Shown piece by piece: positions 8,776-17,289 of a DNA stretch of 64,000 bases. The number at the start of each line of letters is the position of its first letter. The first letter of the stretch is position 1. Below the pieces are notes generated by a model. The model did not search any database. It was given only the letters and a program-made list of their open reading frames with translations, and was not told the DNA's origin. Source of the DNA: Methanocalculus chunghsingensis. GTDB lineage: Archaea > Halobacteriota > Methanomicrobia > Methanomicrobiales > Methanocorpusculaceae. Location: positions 1-64,000 of the forward strand of contig NZ_JWHL01000006.1 of assembly GCF_018132105.1 (NCBI RefSeq), in the 5' to 3' direction. A program made the translations under genes and the position numbers.

Positions 8776-8934
8776 CTGCTGGATCCTCCGGTTTGTACAT
8801 ATCTTCTGCACCAATCCTGAATGAAGGTACGTATTATACTCCCGGATCTCTCGTTTCATCTCGCGGATGAGTAACCGGTTCTTCGGAAAGGGGAGATATC
8901 CCCGCATGCCAGAAAAATAAGATTGTGCCCGATC

Positions 8935-9414
8935 TCAGGTGCCATGCAAAGCTACTGAGACGGTATCCTGGAATTCCGGATCCGCGGCCTGCATCTTCCT
9001 TTCAACAGCGGCCACTGCGGCCGGAGTATGAATCCTGAGAAGTGCAGCTGCGGTTAATGCCTGACAGGACTCTGAGGAACTGCAATTGAGATTCTCAATG
9101 AGGCAGTCAACACAGCGTTCATCTCCGATCTCAGCAAGAGCCCATACCGCAGCTGTTCGCAACTGTTCGTCATCCCTCTTCAGAGCGTCAATCAGTGCCG
9201 GGACAGCCGGGCTCCCCACCCTGGCAAGTCCCATCACCGCTCTCCAGCGGGCGGCGGTCTTTCCTGAGGCAAGCTCCTCCATAAGCGGACTGACTGCCGG
9301 GGTGCCTATCTTCCCAAGCTCTGCTGCCTCCATAAGGCTGTGGTATATGTCCCGTTGCATCAGGTTCTTTACATGCGTTGAGACCTCATCCTGCTTCTCT
9401 TCTCCATCTGCCAT
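8935..9414 (-). CDS. Small HEAT-repeat protein
   Basis: This 159-residue protein is made of HEAT/PBS-lyase type helical repeats: SPLMEELASG, RAVMGLARVGSPAVPALIDAL, RTAAVWALAEIG and LTAAALLRI recur at about 30-residue spacing. Such repeats serve as protein interaction scaffolds or as lyase-like partners of cofactor proteins; no substrate can be deduced. The ribosome binding site AGGAGGTGATG lies 7 bases before the ATG and is an almost perfect match to the archaeal consensus. It sits between the PAS sensor gene upstream and thiC downstream on the same strand. A larger HEAT protein is encoded at 52942-54117. Confidence 0.8.
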   Translation of the reverse strand: MADGEEKQDEVSTHVKNLMQRDIYHSLMEAAELGKIGTPAVSPLMEELASGKTAARWRAVMGLARVGSPAVPALIDALKRDDEQLRTAAVWALAEIGDERCVDCLIENLNCSSSESCQALTAAALLRIHTPAAVAAVERKMQAADPEFQDTVSVALHGT

Positions 9415-9518
9415 CTTTCATCACCTCCTGTATAGTTCCTCATTAATATTAATTATAAAAGTAAATTTATAAATCAACGACGATCTGCGATAGAGATTTA
9501 CATACATTTATTAATATA

Positions 9519-11450
9519 TTATGGAAGTTCTCTTCCATCGGGAACCTTTGATCGTCTTCCGATCGTATTATCCAAACCCTCTCCTGCATTTCTTCTCCTT
9601 TGGAGTGATGCGATTTCACTGACCAGAATCCTGTATGCAGTCCTCTCTTCCGTGACATCCGTATAGGTGATGTATTCGGTGCCATCGGAGAGCTCGACCG
9701 GCTGGAAGAGGATCATCCGTGTATCGCCATCCTTGCACCGGACCGGATATGTCCGGGGCCTCACCTCGCCCCGGCGTATCCGCTCATGATCCTCCTTCCA
9801 TGAGGTGATCACGGTCTGCCGTGTTTCAGGGTCCGGAAATGCCTTCTCAAACCAGTCTCTTCCGGTTGGTATATCCTCAGGTGTGTACCCGAATATCCGG
9901 GTGAACTGGCGGTTGACAAAGATGTACGTCCCGTCGGCATCGATGATAGCGGTCGGGAAGGGTGAGAGATCCACGATCTCCCGATACAGCCTCTCACTTC
10001 TCCGGAGCTGATCCTCTGCATTCATCCGGTTGATAGCAGCCCCAAGCTCCCTCCCGATGGAGAGGAGTATCTGCTCTTCGTGTGGTGTAACTCTCCTCTT
10101 TGTTCTGCTTGCAACATTGAGGGCGCCAATGATGCCCCCTCCGGCAACAAGGGGGGCACATACAAGAGATGAAAATCCGGAGAGGCTTCCATGAAGAGGG
10201 CAGACATCAGAGTAGGCGTCTGTTATCAGTGGTTCGCCGTTGAGAAAGAGGATGCTGTTTGGAGGATCATGAATCCTGATGGTTCTGACGCGGGTGAGAA
10301 ACTCTTGTGGCAGATTATCTGAATGAATGATTGAGGCTGTCTCTCCACCGGGATCGAGGAGATAAATTCCCCCGGCATCATACCCAAGGAGCTGGATCGT
10401 CATCGTCAGAAGTCTCTCCAGTATCTCCTGGATATTCTTACACCTGTTTGCGGTGATTATAATATCATTAAGGATGGAGAGTGCAGCTGACTGCTGGTGC
10501 AATGTCTCTTCAGCCTCTTTCTGGATTGTGATATCACGGCCGACAGACTGAAATTCAGTGACCTTTCCTGATGAGTCAAAGATGGCACGGTCACTCCATT
10601 CCTGCCACCGGATAGAGCCATCAGGCATGATGATCCGGTGTTGTATCCTCCCGACCGCCGTCGCTTCTGTCAGTGAGGTGAAGAAGGTCCGGAGCCGATC
10701 CCGGTCCTCCGGAGGGATCACCGGATGATACCCATGCTCGAGGATAGCATCCCTCTCAAGGCCGAAGTACCGGCAGTAGGCTTCATTGACGAAGAGATAT
10801 CTTCCATCCGGTCTGAAACGGCAGATGAACTCTGTCTGATCCTCAACAATATTCCTGTACCGCTCCTCCCCCTCCCGCAACTCCTCTTCCATCCGTTTCC
10901 GTTCGGTAATATCCTCTAAAATGATGGTTATTCCCTTCTCTCCATCCTCAAAGGTCGTGGGGATGACCTCCATCCGGAAGATGAACCCTCCACCATCTCG
11001 TGTAAACCGGATCTCAGTGACGGAATGCTCATCAGCTCCATTCCTCTCAATCATCGCCAATGCCCCGGGTGTGGTGATCACAGGAAGGGCTGTATCCTGT
11101 ATCGAGAGGCCGATCAGATCCGGAATTGAAGCAGAGAAGGTTTCTGCGAACTGATCATTGGCATGGACGATCCTCTTCTCACTGTCAAGGACCAGGATCA
11201 GGTTCCTGGTAAAACAGAGGAAGGCGGAGAGTGGAACCCGCCTGGCGATCGAGTAGAGCTTTGCATTGCCGATGGATCGCATCTCAACCCTTCCAGTGAT
11301 CCGGAGGATCTCCAGGTGCTTTGAGACCGAATTCCGGGTTGCACCGATACGCCTGGCCACTTCGGTGATGGTCATCCCCTTCGGTCGGAAATGGAGTCCA
11401 CGCAGGACTCTTGCCTGCAGGTCATGCTCTTCTTCCCGGCGGGGTTGCAT
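9519..11450 (-). CDS. HTH-PAS-PAS-GAF-PAS one-component sensor
   Basis: Residues 10-65 form an ArsR/MarR-like winged helix (ITEVARRIGATRNSVSKHLE is the recognition region), followed by PAS domains at about 72-190 and 195-320, a GAF domain at about 335-480 and a third PAS at about 485-605. The last 35 residues are basic and disordered. No histidine-kinase or output enzyme domain is present, so the likely role is direct ligand- or redox-responsive transcription control rather than phosphotransfer. It is read away from the first binding-protein gene at 11708, with palindromes between them. Domain boundaries are estimates. Confidence 0.85.
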   Translation of the reverse strand: MQPRREEEHDLQARVLRGLHFRPKGMTITEVARRIGATRNSVSKHLEILRITGRVEMRSIGNAKLYSIARRVPLSAFLCFTRNLILVLDSEKRIVHANDQFAETFSASIPDLIGLSIQDTALPVITTPGALAMIERNGADEHSVTEIRFTRDGGGFIFRMEVIPTTFEDGEKGITIILEDITERKRMEEELREGEERYRNIVEDQTEFICRFRPDGRYLFVNEAYCRYFGLERDAILEHGYHPVIPPEDRDRLRTFFTSLTEATAVGRIQHRIIMPDGSIRWQEWSDRAIFDSSGKVTEFQSVGRDITIQKEAEETLHQQSAALSILNDIIITANRCKNIQEILERLLTMTIQLLGYDAGGIYLLDPGGETASIIHSDNLPQEFLTRVRTIRIHDPPNSILFLNGEPLITDAYSDVCPLHGSLSGFSSLVCAPLVAGGGIIGALNVASRTKRRVTPHEEQILLSIGRELGAAINRMNAEDQLRRSERLYREIVDLSPFPTAIIDADGTYIFVNRQFTRIFGYTPEDIPTGRDWFEKAFPDPETRQTVITSWKEDHERIRRGEVRPRTYPVRCKDGDTRMILFQPVELSDGTEYITYTDVTEERTAYRILVSEIASLQRRRNAGEGLDNTIGRRSKVPDGRELP

Positions 11451-11532
11451 ATTGTTTCTATAGGGATATAATATATAAATTGATGGCTATCAAAAATCTC
11501 CTCTGCTTTCTGCCTCTTGTTTGTTGTTAACC

Positions 11533-11581
11533 CGTACATCCTCTTGTACGATCCCGCTTCCCGTTTGATAGTCCCGACTAT
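11533..11581. promoter_or_regulatory. Two short palindromes in a divergent regulatory region
   Basis: Between the divergent PAS-HTH gene and the first binding-protein gene lie CGTACA/TGTACG with a 6-base spacer (11533-11550) and ATAGTC/GACTAT with a 2-base spacer (11568-11581). They are candidate operators for the adjacent DNA-binding sensor. Binding is inferred from position only. Confidence 0.35.
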
Positions 11582-11707
11582 TCTGTGTGCGATCTGCTGA
11601 AAAACCCGGATATTTTATGGAAGAAATTTCCTATTTTGAACGTGATTTATACCATAGGCTGTTATAAAGCGATATCTTCATGTATGCTGATATCTAACTA
11701 AAAAATA

Positions 11708-12856
11708 ATGGATTATAGTAAAATTAACTTTGTCTTGGGGGGAATTCCCCTCCTGCTCCTGGCAATTCTGGCATTCTGCGCAGCAACCGGATGTGTTGCG
11801 GATGTCTCCTCTGAGAATACGGTCACCATCACCGACCAGTATGGACGGGAAATCTCAGTTCCATCAGATGTGGAGTCAGTCCTCTGCTCGGGTGCAGGAT
11901 CGCTCCGGTACCTTGTCTACCTCCAGGCAGAGGATCTGGCTGTCGGGGTGGATTCTGCCGATAAAGTACAGAATGATGTCCTCGGCAGGCCATATTCCAT
12001 TGTACATGGTGAGAAGTTCTCCGCTCTTCCGCTCTTTGGCGAGTGGCGGGGCAACGATGATCCTGAGAAGGTCATTGCAATCGATCCTGATCTTGTCTTC
12101 AAGGCAGGGTCATCCGGCATAGCCTCCGGGGCGGATGCTGCTGATGCCGAGGCACTCCGGCAGAGGACAGGGGTACCGGTCATCGGGTTCCAGTATGGAT
12201 CGGTCCGGACAGAGGCCGACCGGCTCCTGATGTATGACTCCCTCCGCCTGATGGGCAGCGTCATCGAGAGGGAGGCACGTGCCGAAGCGGTGATCGCCTA
12301 TATTGAGGCGACAATTACCGATCTGGAGGATCGAACCCGGGATATCCCTGTATCTGAGAGAAAGCGGGCTTATATCGGTGGTGTCGGGAGCAGGGGCGCC
12401 CACGGCATCATCTCGACCGAGCCTGCGTATGGACCGTTTGTCTGGGTGCATGCGGAGAATGTGGCATCCGGTCTCGGAACTGCACATGCCAGTGCTGCCA
12501 AAGAAGCCCTTGTGGACTGGGATCCCGACTATCTCTTCATCGATGTGACCACCACACATCTCGGAGAGGGTAATGCCCTCGATCAGCTGAAGACCGATCC
12601 CGCACTGAAGGGGATCTCCGCTGTGAAGAGCGGGAATGTCTATGGTGTACTCCCATACAATGCCTATACCACAAATTATGGGACCGTGCTTGCAAATGCG
12701 TATTTTGTCGGGAAGGTTCTCTATCCCGATCGGTTTGCGGATATCGATCCGGCAGAAAAAGCTGATGAGATCTATACCTTCCTTGTCGGGGAGCCGGTAT
12801 TCTCAGAGCTGAACAGCCAGTATGGAAACCTTGGGTTCTCGCCGATCCAGCTCTGA
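11708..12856 (+). CDS. FecB/BtuF-type ABC binding lipoprotein, paralogue 1
   Basis: This is a periplasmic-binding-protein class III lipoprotein (382 residues). The N-terminus has a hydrophobic segment and a lipobox-like ATGC, so it should be anchored outside the membrane. The body shows the family pattern: VTITDQYGREISVP, then SVLCSGAGSLRYLVYLQ, DPEKVIAIDPDLVFKAG, and DWDPDYLFID near the end. Likely cargo is a metal chelate, cobamide, haem or oxyanion; sequence alone does not decide. No permease is adjacent; the nearest FecCD-type permease and ATPase are at 18616-20522. Two close paralogues follow at 13041 and 16095. Confidence 0.88.
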   Translation: MDYSKINFVLGGIPLLLLAILAFCAATGCVADVSSENTVTITDQYGREISVPSDVESVLCSGAGSLRYLVYLQAEDLAVGVDSADKVQNDVLGRPYSIVHGEKFSALPLFGEWRGNDDPEKVIAIDPDLVFKAGSSGIASGADAADAEALRQRTGVPVIGFQYGSVRTEADRLLMYDSLRLMGSVIEREARAEAVIAYIEATITDLEDRTRDIPVSERKRAYIGGVGSRGAHGIISTEPAYGPFVWVHAENVASGLGTAHASAAKEALVDWDPDYLFIDVTTTHLGEGNALDQLKTDPALKGISAVKSGNVYGVLPYNAYTTNYGTVLANAYFVGKVLYPDRFADIDPAEKADEIYTFLVGEPVFSELNSQYGNLGFSPIQL

Positions 12857-12879
12857 ATCATACTGTCTCTTCTCTCCAC

Positions 12880-12907
12880 AAGGGGGGGGTTCTCCCCCTT
12901 ATTTTCT
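12880..12907 (+). terminator. Hairpin terminator after binding protein 1
   Basis: AAGGGGG (12880-12886) pairs with CCCCCTT (12894-12900) across a 7-base loop, followed by ATTTTCT. It begins 23 bases after the stop. Confidence 0.6.
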
Positions 12908-13023
12908 CATCGTGATTCCTGAGTAATCTCTTCACTTTATTTGGTTAAACATCAAAAAAATTTGTTATTCTGTACTACAATCCTGAATGAATAGGTTGTT
13001 TTAAGTAAGGGCATCTCCCACTC

Positions 13024-13044
13024 TCATACGATGTGGTGCTATGA
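13024..13044 (+). promoter_or_regulatory. Start-codon hairpin of binding protein 2
   Basis: TCATA (13024-13028) can pair with TATGA (13040-13044), which contains the start ATG at 13041; the 11-base loop carries GATGTGGT. The same layout occurs at paralogue 3 (16077-16099). It may limit ribosome access, or may simply reflect common ancestry of the leaders. Confidence 0.35.
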
Positions 13045-14183
13045 ATAGCCGAATTGGTATTATTTTCTGTGGGGCGGTACTCCTCTTACTCCTTGCAGTT
13101 GCCGGATGTACGACAGATGTTCCGGGTGGTGCCTCTTCCGAATCGGAGATCACCGTCACTGATGGATTTGGCAGAACCGTTACTCTCCCATACCCTGTTC
13201 GGAGTATCCTCTGCTCAGGTTCAGGCGGTGTGCGGTATGCCGTGTACCTGGAGAGCATTGATCGAATCGTCGGCGTGGACAGTCAGGATAAGAATTATCG
13301 GGAGTTAGAGGGGAGGCCTTATGCCCTCCTGCACCGGGATCACCTGATGACGCTCCCGCTCTTTGGTGAGCTCCGTGGGAAGGACGATCCCGAGAAGATC
13401 ATTGCGATTGCACCTGATCTCGTCTTCAAGACCGGATCGACCGGGACAAGCTACGCGACGAGCCGGCCTGAAGCAGATATGCTCCAGCAGAAGACCGGTG
13501 TCCCGGTCGTTGCGTTCCCCTACGGCTCTCTCAGAAATGATGCCGAGAAGGCTGAGATGTTTACAGCCCTCCGCCTGATGGGAACTGTTCTTGGCAGAGA
13601 GGATCGTGCCGAAGCCGTGATCGCCTATATCGAGGAGACGATGGCGGATCTCGAATTACGCACCGGTGATATCCCTGCGGCAGAACGAAAGCAGGTCTAT
13701 ATCGGGGGTGTGAGCAGTGCCGGTACGCATGGTATCATCTCGACCGAACCCGCGTACCCGCCATTCCTCTGGATACATGCCGATAATGTTGCGGCAGGCC
13801 TTGGCGCTGGACATGCCGATGTTGCCAAGGAGGCAATTGTTGACTGGGATCCTGAATACCTCTTCATCGATGTCAATACGATGACATCGGATGATGAAGG
13901 TGCAATTGGTCAGTTGAAGCATGATCCGGCACTGAAAGGCCTCACTGCGGTGAAGGAAGGCAGGGTCTATGGTGTTCTTCCATACAACTTTTATAATGTG
14001 AACCATGGTACCGTGCTTGCAAATGCGTATTTTGTTGGGAAAGTTCTCTATCCCGACCGGTTTGCGGATATCGATCCGGCAGAAAAAGCAGATGAGATCT
14101 ATTCCTTCCTGCTGGGAGAGCCGGTATTCTCAGAGGTAAACAGCCAGTATGGAAACCTCGGGTTCTCGCAGATCCCGATCTGA
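13041..14183 (+). CDS. FecB/BtuF-type ABC binding lipoprotein, paralogue 2
   Basis: This 380-residue paralogue of the protein at 11708 has lipobox LAVAGC, then SEITVTDGFGRTVTLP, LCSGSGGVRYAVYLES, DPEKIIAIAPDLVFKTG and DWDPEYLFID. Its C-terminal 60 residues (from VLANAYFVGKVLYPDRF) are nearly identical to paralogue 1, showing recent duplication or gene conversion, while the substrate-facing middle differs more. The leader resembles that of paralogue 3. It converges on the ABC-2 permease gene, with a run of seven T residues between the stops. Exact substrate unknown. Confidence 0.88.
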   Translation: MNSRIGIIFCGAVLLLLLAVAGCTTDVPGGASSESEITVTDGFGRTVTLPYPVRSILCSGSGGVRYAVYLESIDRIVGVDSQDKNYRELEGRPYALLHRDHLMTLPLFGELRGKDDPEKIIAIAPDLVFKTGSTGTSYATSRPEADMLQQKTGVPVVAFPYGSLRNDAEKAEMFTALRLMGTVLGREDRAEAVIAYIEETMADLELRTGDIPAAERKQVYIGGVSSAGTHGIISTEPAYPPFLWIHADNVAAGLGAGHADVAKEAIVDWDPEYLFIDVNTMTSDDEGAIGQLKHDPALKGLTAVKEGRVYGVLPYNFYNVNHGTVLANAYFVGKVLYPDRFADIDPAEKADEIYSFLLGEPVFSEVNSQYGNLGFSQIPI

Positions 14184-14218
14184 ATCCTTCATTTATCGCT
14201 ATTTTTTTGTAGGATTGA

Positions 14219-14974
14219 TCAGATCCGCCTGCTCACCGTCCTTGCATGGAGTCTTATCGCAAGCAGGGCGAAGATGATGGAAAATACCGCCAGTGCAGCG
14301 AAATTAACAGAGAGCGGGAAGCTGTTCGTTCCCATGATACAGTAGCGGGCGATATCGGTGAAGTAGGTGAGGGGGGAGCAGATCGCAAGCACCTGTCCCG
14401 CAAAGGGGAGCTGCTCTACCGGGATGAAGACACCGCTGATGAAGATGAGCGGGAACTTCAGGAGGGATGAGAGCATCATGATGTTTGATGGCACATTCGT
14501 TGCCGGTGTCGAGAGGAGGAGGCCGAGTGCCGAGAAGCAGAAGGAGGCGAGGATGATCCCGGCTGCGAGAAGAAGGGGATAGAGCGGCACAACCCCGACC
14601 AGCACTCCGATCATGATGGGTACGATGGCAATCCCGACAGCAAAGAGGAAGGAAGCGAACATATCGCCGGCAATCAGGGTCTTCATCGTGACTGGACAGG
14701 CGATCAGCCGTTCCAGGGTCCTTGCCTGCGCCTCCCAGGGCTGGATCACCGGCGAAACAGCGGTTGCCGTGAAGAAGACGGTCATTGCGAGGAGGCCGGA
14801 GAGGAGAAACGGCATCGGGAGATTCCTGTTTCCAAGAGCAAATGCCAGGAAGAGGAAGAGTGGCATGAAGAGGCCGAAGATGACGACCGGGCCTTTGGCA
14901 TAGTAGATCCGGATATCCTTCTTCGTAATCGCAAAGGCCCGTTTTGCCTGTTCGATAATACTCTCCGGGTTCAT
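14219..14974 (-). CDS. ABC-2 type transporter permease
   Basis: This 251-residue membrane protein has about six hydrophobic segments and the ABC-2 family signature around FPLIFISGVFIPVEQLP near residue 170. With the ATPase whose gene overlaps it by 4 bases (14971-14974), it should form a DrrAB/NodIJ-like exporter of a lipid, drug-like or polysaccharide substrate. Nothing in the sequence shows which one. The pair lies between two binding-protein genes on the opposite strand, so it is probably an independent unit. Confidence 0.85.
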   Translation of the reverse strand: MNPESIIEQAKRAFAITKKDIRIYYAKGPVVIFGLFMPLFLFLAFALGNRNLPMPFLLSGLLAMTVFFTATAVSPVIQPWEAQARTLERLIACPVTMKTLIAGDMFASFLFAVGIAIVPIMIGVLVGVVPLYPLLLAAGIILASFCFSALGLLLSTPATNVPSNIMMLSSLLKFPLIFISGVFIPVEQLPFAGQVLAICSPLTYFTDIARYCIMGTNSFPLSVNFAALAVFSIIFALLAIRLHARTVSRRI

Positions 14975-15921
14975 GCAGAATCAGCTCCGGTGAGCCTGAG
15001 GAATGCCTCGTCCAGTGTCGGTGAGAGTGTCCGGAGCATCTCAATCTTCAGATTGTGTTCTCTTCCAAACGTGGTGATCGCGTGAATGGCAGAATCAACA
15101 TCCTCGGTGGTGATCACCAATTTGTCCCCTTCCCGGCGGGCAGATTCGATCCCCGGGAATGTGATGAGATCATCAGCCGACCTGGCCGGATCGAAACTGA
15201 CCTCGATGGTATGCAGCCGTTCAATCGCCATCTTCAGCCGCTCAGGCGAGTCAATGGTAACTATTCTTCCCTTTTGTATGATCGCGACCCGGTCGCAGAG
15301 GCGGTTTGCCTCTTCCATATTGTGGGTGGTGAGAAAGATCGTGGTTCCGTTCCTGTTCAGTTCCCGGAGCATCCCGGTGATCAGGTGGGTGCTCTGGACA
15401 TCGAGGCCGGATGTCGGCTCATCAAGGAAGAGGAGCTCTGGTTTATGGAGGAGTGCCATTGCAAGGATCAGCCGTTGTTTCATCCCTTTTGAGAAGCCCT
15501 GCACTTTCTGGTCCTTTCGTTCAATGAGGCCGAGGGCTGTCAGAAGTGTTTTTGCACGCTCTTCTGCATAATGTTTCGGGACGCCATAGAGTTCTCCCAT
15601 CAGCATCAGGTTCTGCCAGGCGGAGATGTCGGTATAGGCGTTTGCGGTCTCCGGTACCACCCCGCACCGCTGTTTTGCGCGAACCGGGGCATGCACGATG
15701 TCATGGCCGAAGATCGCAGCAGATCCTCCATCCGGCTGCATCACCCCGGTCAGCATCCGTGCAGTCGTCGTCTTCCCGGCACCGTTTGGACCGAGAAAAC
15801 CGAATATCTCCCCTCTTCTGACCGTAAACGAGATCGAATCGACTGCGACGATATCGGAGAAGGTCTTCCTGAGATCTGTTGCGTGGATGGCGTCTTCCTG
15901 ATAGCTATCTGCTTCTGACAT
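14971..15921 (-). CDS. ABC transporter ATPase (DrrA-like)
   Basis: The nucleotide-binding subunit has Walker A GPNGAGKTT, signature FSKGMKQRL, Walker B LLFLDEPTSGLD and a switch histidine in TTHNMEEA. A C-terminal extension of about 85 residues (from HTIEVSFDP) is typical of the DrrA/CcmA-like exporter class. I choose the ATG at 15921, where GGAGAG precedes the start and the family N-terminus begins; an in-frame start at 15993 would add 24 unmatched residues. It couples with the permease gene by a 4-base overlap. Confidence 0.88.
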   Translation of the reverse strand: MSEADSYQEDAIHATDLRKTFSDIVAVDSISFTVRRGEIFGFLGPNGAGKTTTARMLTGVMQPDGGSAAIFGHDIVHAPVRAKQRCGVVPETANAYTDISAWQNLMLMGELYGVPKHYAEERAKTLLTALGLIERKDQKVQGFSKGMKQRLILAMALLHKPELLFLDEPTSGLDVQSTHLITGMLRELNRNGTTIFLTTHNMEEANRLCDRVAIIQKGRIVTIDSPERLKMAIERLHTIEVSFDPARSADDLITFPGIESARREGDKLVITTEDVDSAIHAITTFGREHNLKIEMLRTLSPTLDEAFLRLTGADSA

Positions 15922-16076
15922 GCATCTCTCCAGTATTTCTGCCCTCTTTTGATTTTTTTGTAGGGGGTGGGAACTGATTATGGTTGCTTCCATGCCATGT
16001 TAATAAAAAAATTTTTTGTAACACGAATGTTTAAGGAATTTCAAATAGTTATGTTAAAATATAGCTTGCTACTATC

Positions 16077-16099
16077 TTCATATGATGTGGTATTATGAA
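16077..16099 (+). promoter_or_regulatory. Start-codon hairpin of binding protein 3
   Basis: TTCATA (16077-16082) is complementary to TATGAA (16094-16099), which includes the start ATG at 16095; the loop is 11 bases with GATGTGGT as in paralogue 2. There is little other ribosome binding signal unless the loop GTGGT serves. Confidence 0.4.
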
Positions 16100-17246
16100 T
16101 AATTACATTCGTTTGATTATGTGTGGGGCACTTCTTCTTGCCCTCCTCGCAGCCGCTGGCTGTGTCGATGAATCAGGTTTATCCGCTACTCAATCGGCAG
16201 AACCTCAAGAGATGACCCTCAACGACGGCTTCGGCCGCACGGTGACGATACCGCAACCCGTGGAGAGCGTCCTTTGCTCCGGCTCCGGCACGCTCCGGTA
16301 TCTTGTGTATCTCCAGGGCGAGGATCTCGTTGTCGGTGTCGACAGCATCGAGAAGCAGCACCGTGACATAGAAGGGCGCCCCTATGCGCTGGTGCACCGG
16401 GAGAGGTTCCAGCAATTACCTCTCTTTGGTGAGTTCAGAGGAAAGGACGACCCCGAAAAAGTCATCGGTATCGGTCCCGATCTGATCTTCAAGGGGGGAT
16501 CAAGCGGGACTGCATATGGCACAAGTATTGCTGAAGTAGATGATCTCCAGACAAAAACCGGTGTACCGGTGATCGGGTTTGCCTATGGTTCGCTCAGAAA
16601 CGATGCGGAAAAGACCGAGATGTACACCGCCCTCAGGGTGATGGGCAAAGTTATCGGGAATGATGATCGTGCCGAAGAGGTGATCGCATACATCGAGACG
16701 ACGATAGATGATCTTGAGGCACGTACCCGCGACATTCCTCCTGAAGAACGGAAGCGCGTCTATATCGGTGGTGTGAGCGCTGCCGGAGCCCATGGCATCA
16801 TCTCGACTGAACCGGCATACCCGCCATTCCTCTGGGTGCATGCAGATAATGTCGCATCCGGCCTCGGGACCGCTCATGTTGATGTTGCCAAAGAGGCGAT
16901 TGTGGACTGGGATCCCGACTATATCTTCATTGATGCCGGTACAACCCGGATGGACAATGAAGGAGCAGTCGGGCAGCTGAGGGATGATCCGGCTCTCAAG
17001 GGCCTCACCGCCGTGAAAGAGGGGCGGGTGTATGGAGTGCTTCCGTACAACTTCTACAACACAAACTACGAAACGGTACTTGCGAATGCCTACTCTATCG
17101 GCAAGGTGCTCTATCCCGACAGGTTTGAGGATATCGATCCTGTAGAGAAGGGTGAGGAGATCATGGCCTTCTTCGTCGGAAAACCGGTCTTTTCCGAGCT
17201 AAACAGCCAGTTCAACAACTTTGGATTCCGGCCTGTATCGCTCTGA
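16095..17246 (+). CDS. FecB/BtuF-type ABC binding lipoprotein, paralogue 3
   Basis: This is the third paralogue, 383 residues, with lipobox LAAAGC, MTLNDGFGRTVTIP, LCSGSGTLRYLVYLQ, DPEKVIGIGPDLIFKGG and DWDPDYIFID. It is the copy nearest to the FecCD-type permease genes, although a minus-strand radical SAM gene lies between. All three copies keep a YIGGVS-type strand, GAHGIISTEPAY, and a C-terminal half typical of two-lobed binding proteins with a rigid helix. Having three receptors for a single visible transporter suggests either a shared permease or different ligands. Confidence 0.88.
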   Translation: MNNYIRLIMCGALLLALLAAAGCVDESGLSATQSAEPQEMTLNDGFGRTVTIPQPVESVLCSGSGTLRYLVYLQGEDLVVGVDSIEKQHRDIEGRPYALVHRERFQQLPLFGEFRGKDDPEKVIGIGPDLIFKGGSSGTAYGTSIAEVDDLQTKTGVPVIGFAYGSLRNDAEKTEMYTALRVMGKVIGNDDRAEEVIAYIETTIDDLEARTRDIPPEERKRVYIGGVSAAGAHGIISTEPAYPPFLWVHADNVASGLGTAHVDVAKEAIVDWDPDYIFIDAGTTRMDNEGAVGQLRDDPALKGLTAVKEGRVYGVLPYNFYNTNYETVLANAYSIGKVLYPDRFEDIDPVEKGEEIMAFFVGKPVFSELNSQFNNFGFRPVSL

Positions 17247-17275
17247 GGGAAGATCTCCATTTCTTCCCTCTTTTT
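17245..17275. terminator. Strong bidirectional terminator between convergent genes
   Basis: GAGGGAAGA (17245-17253) and TCTTCCCTC (17262-17270) form a perfect 9-bp stem with an 8-base loop, followed by TTTTT. The stem overlaps the stop codon of binding protein 3. The opposite gene ends at 17290, so the hairpin could serve both directions. Confidence 0.75.
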
Positions 17276-17289
17276 GTGCAGGGGTGTCT

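Noticed and set aside
8776-8934. TPP riboswitch before thiC
   Set aside because: No CTGAGA block or matching helices were found on the coding strand.
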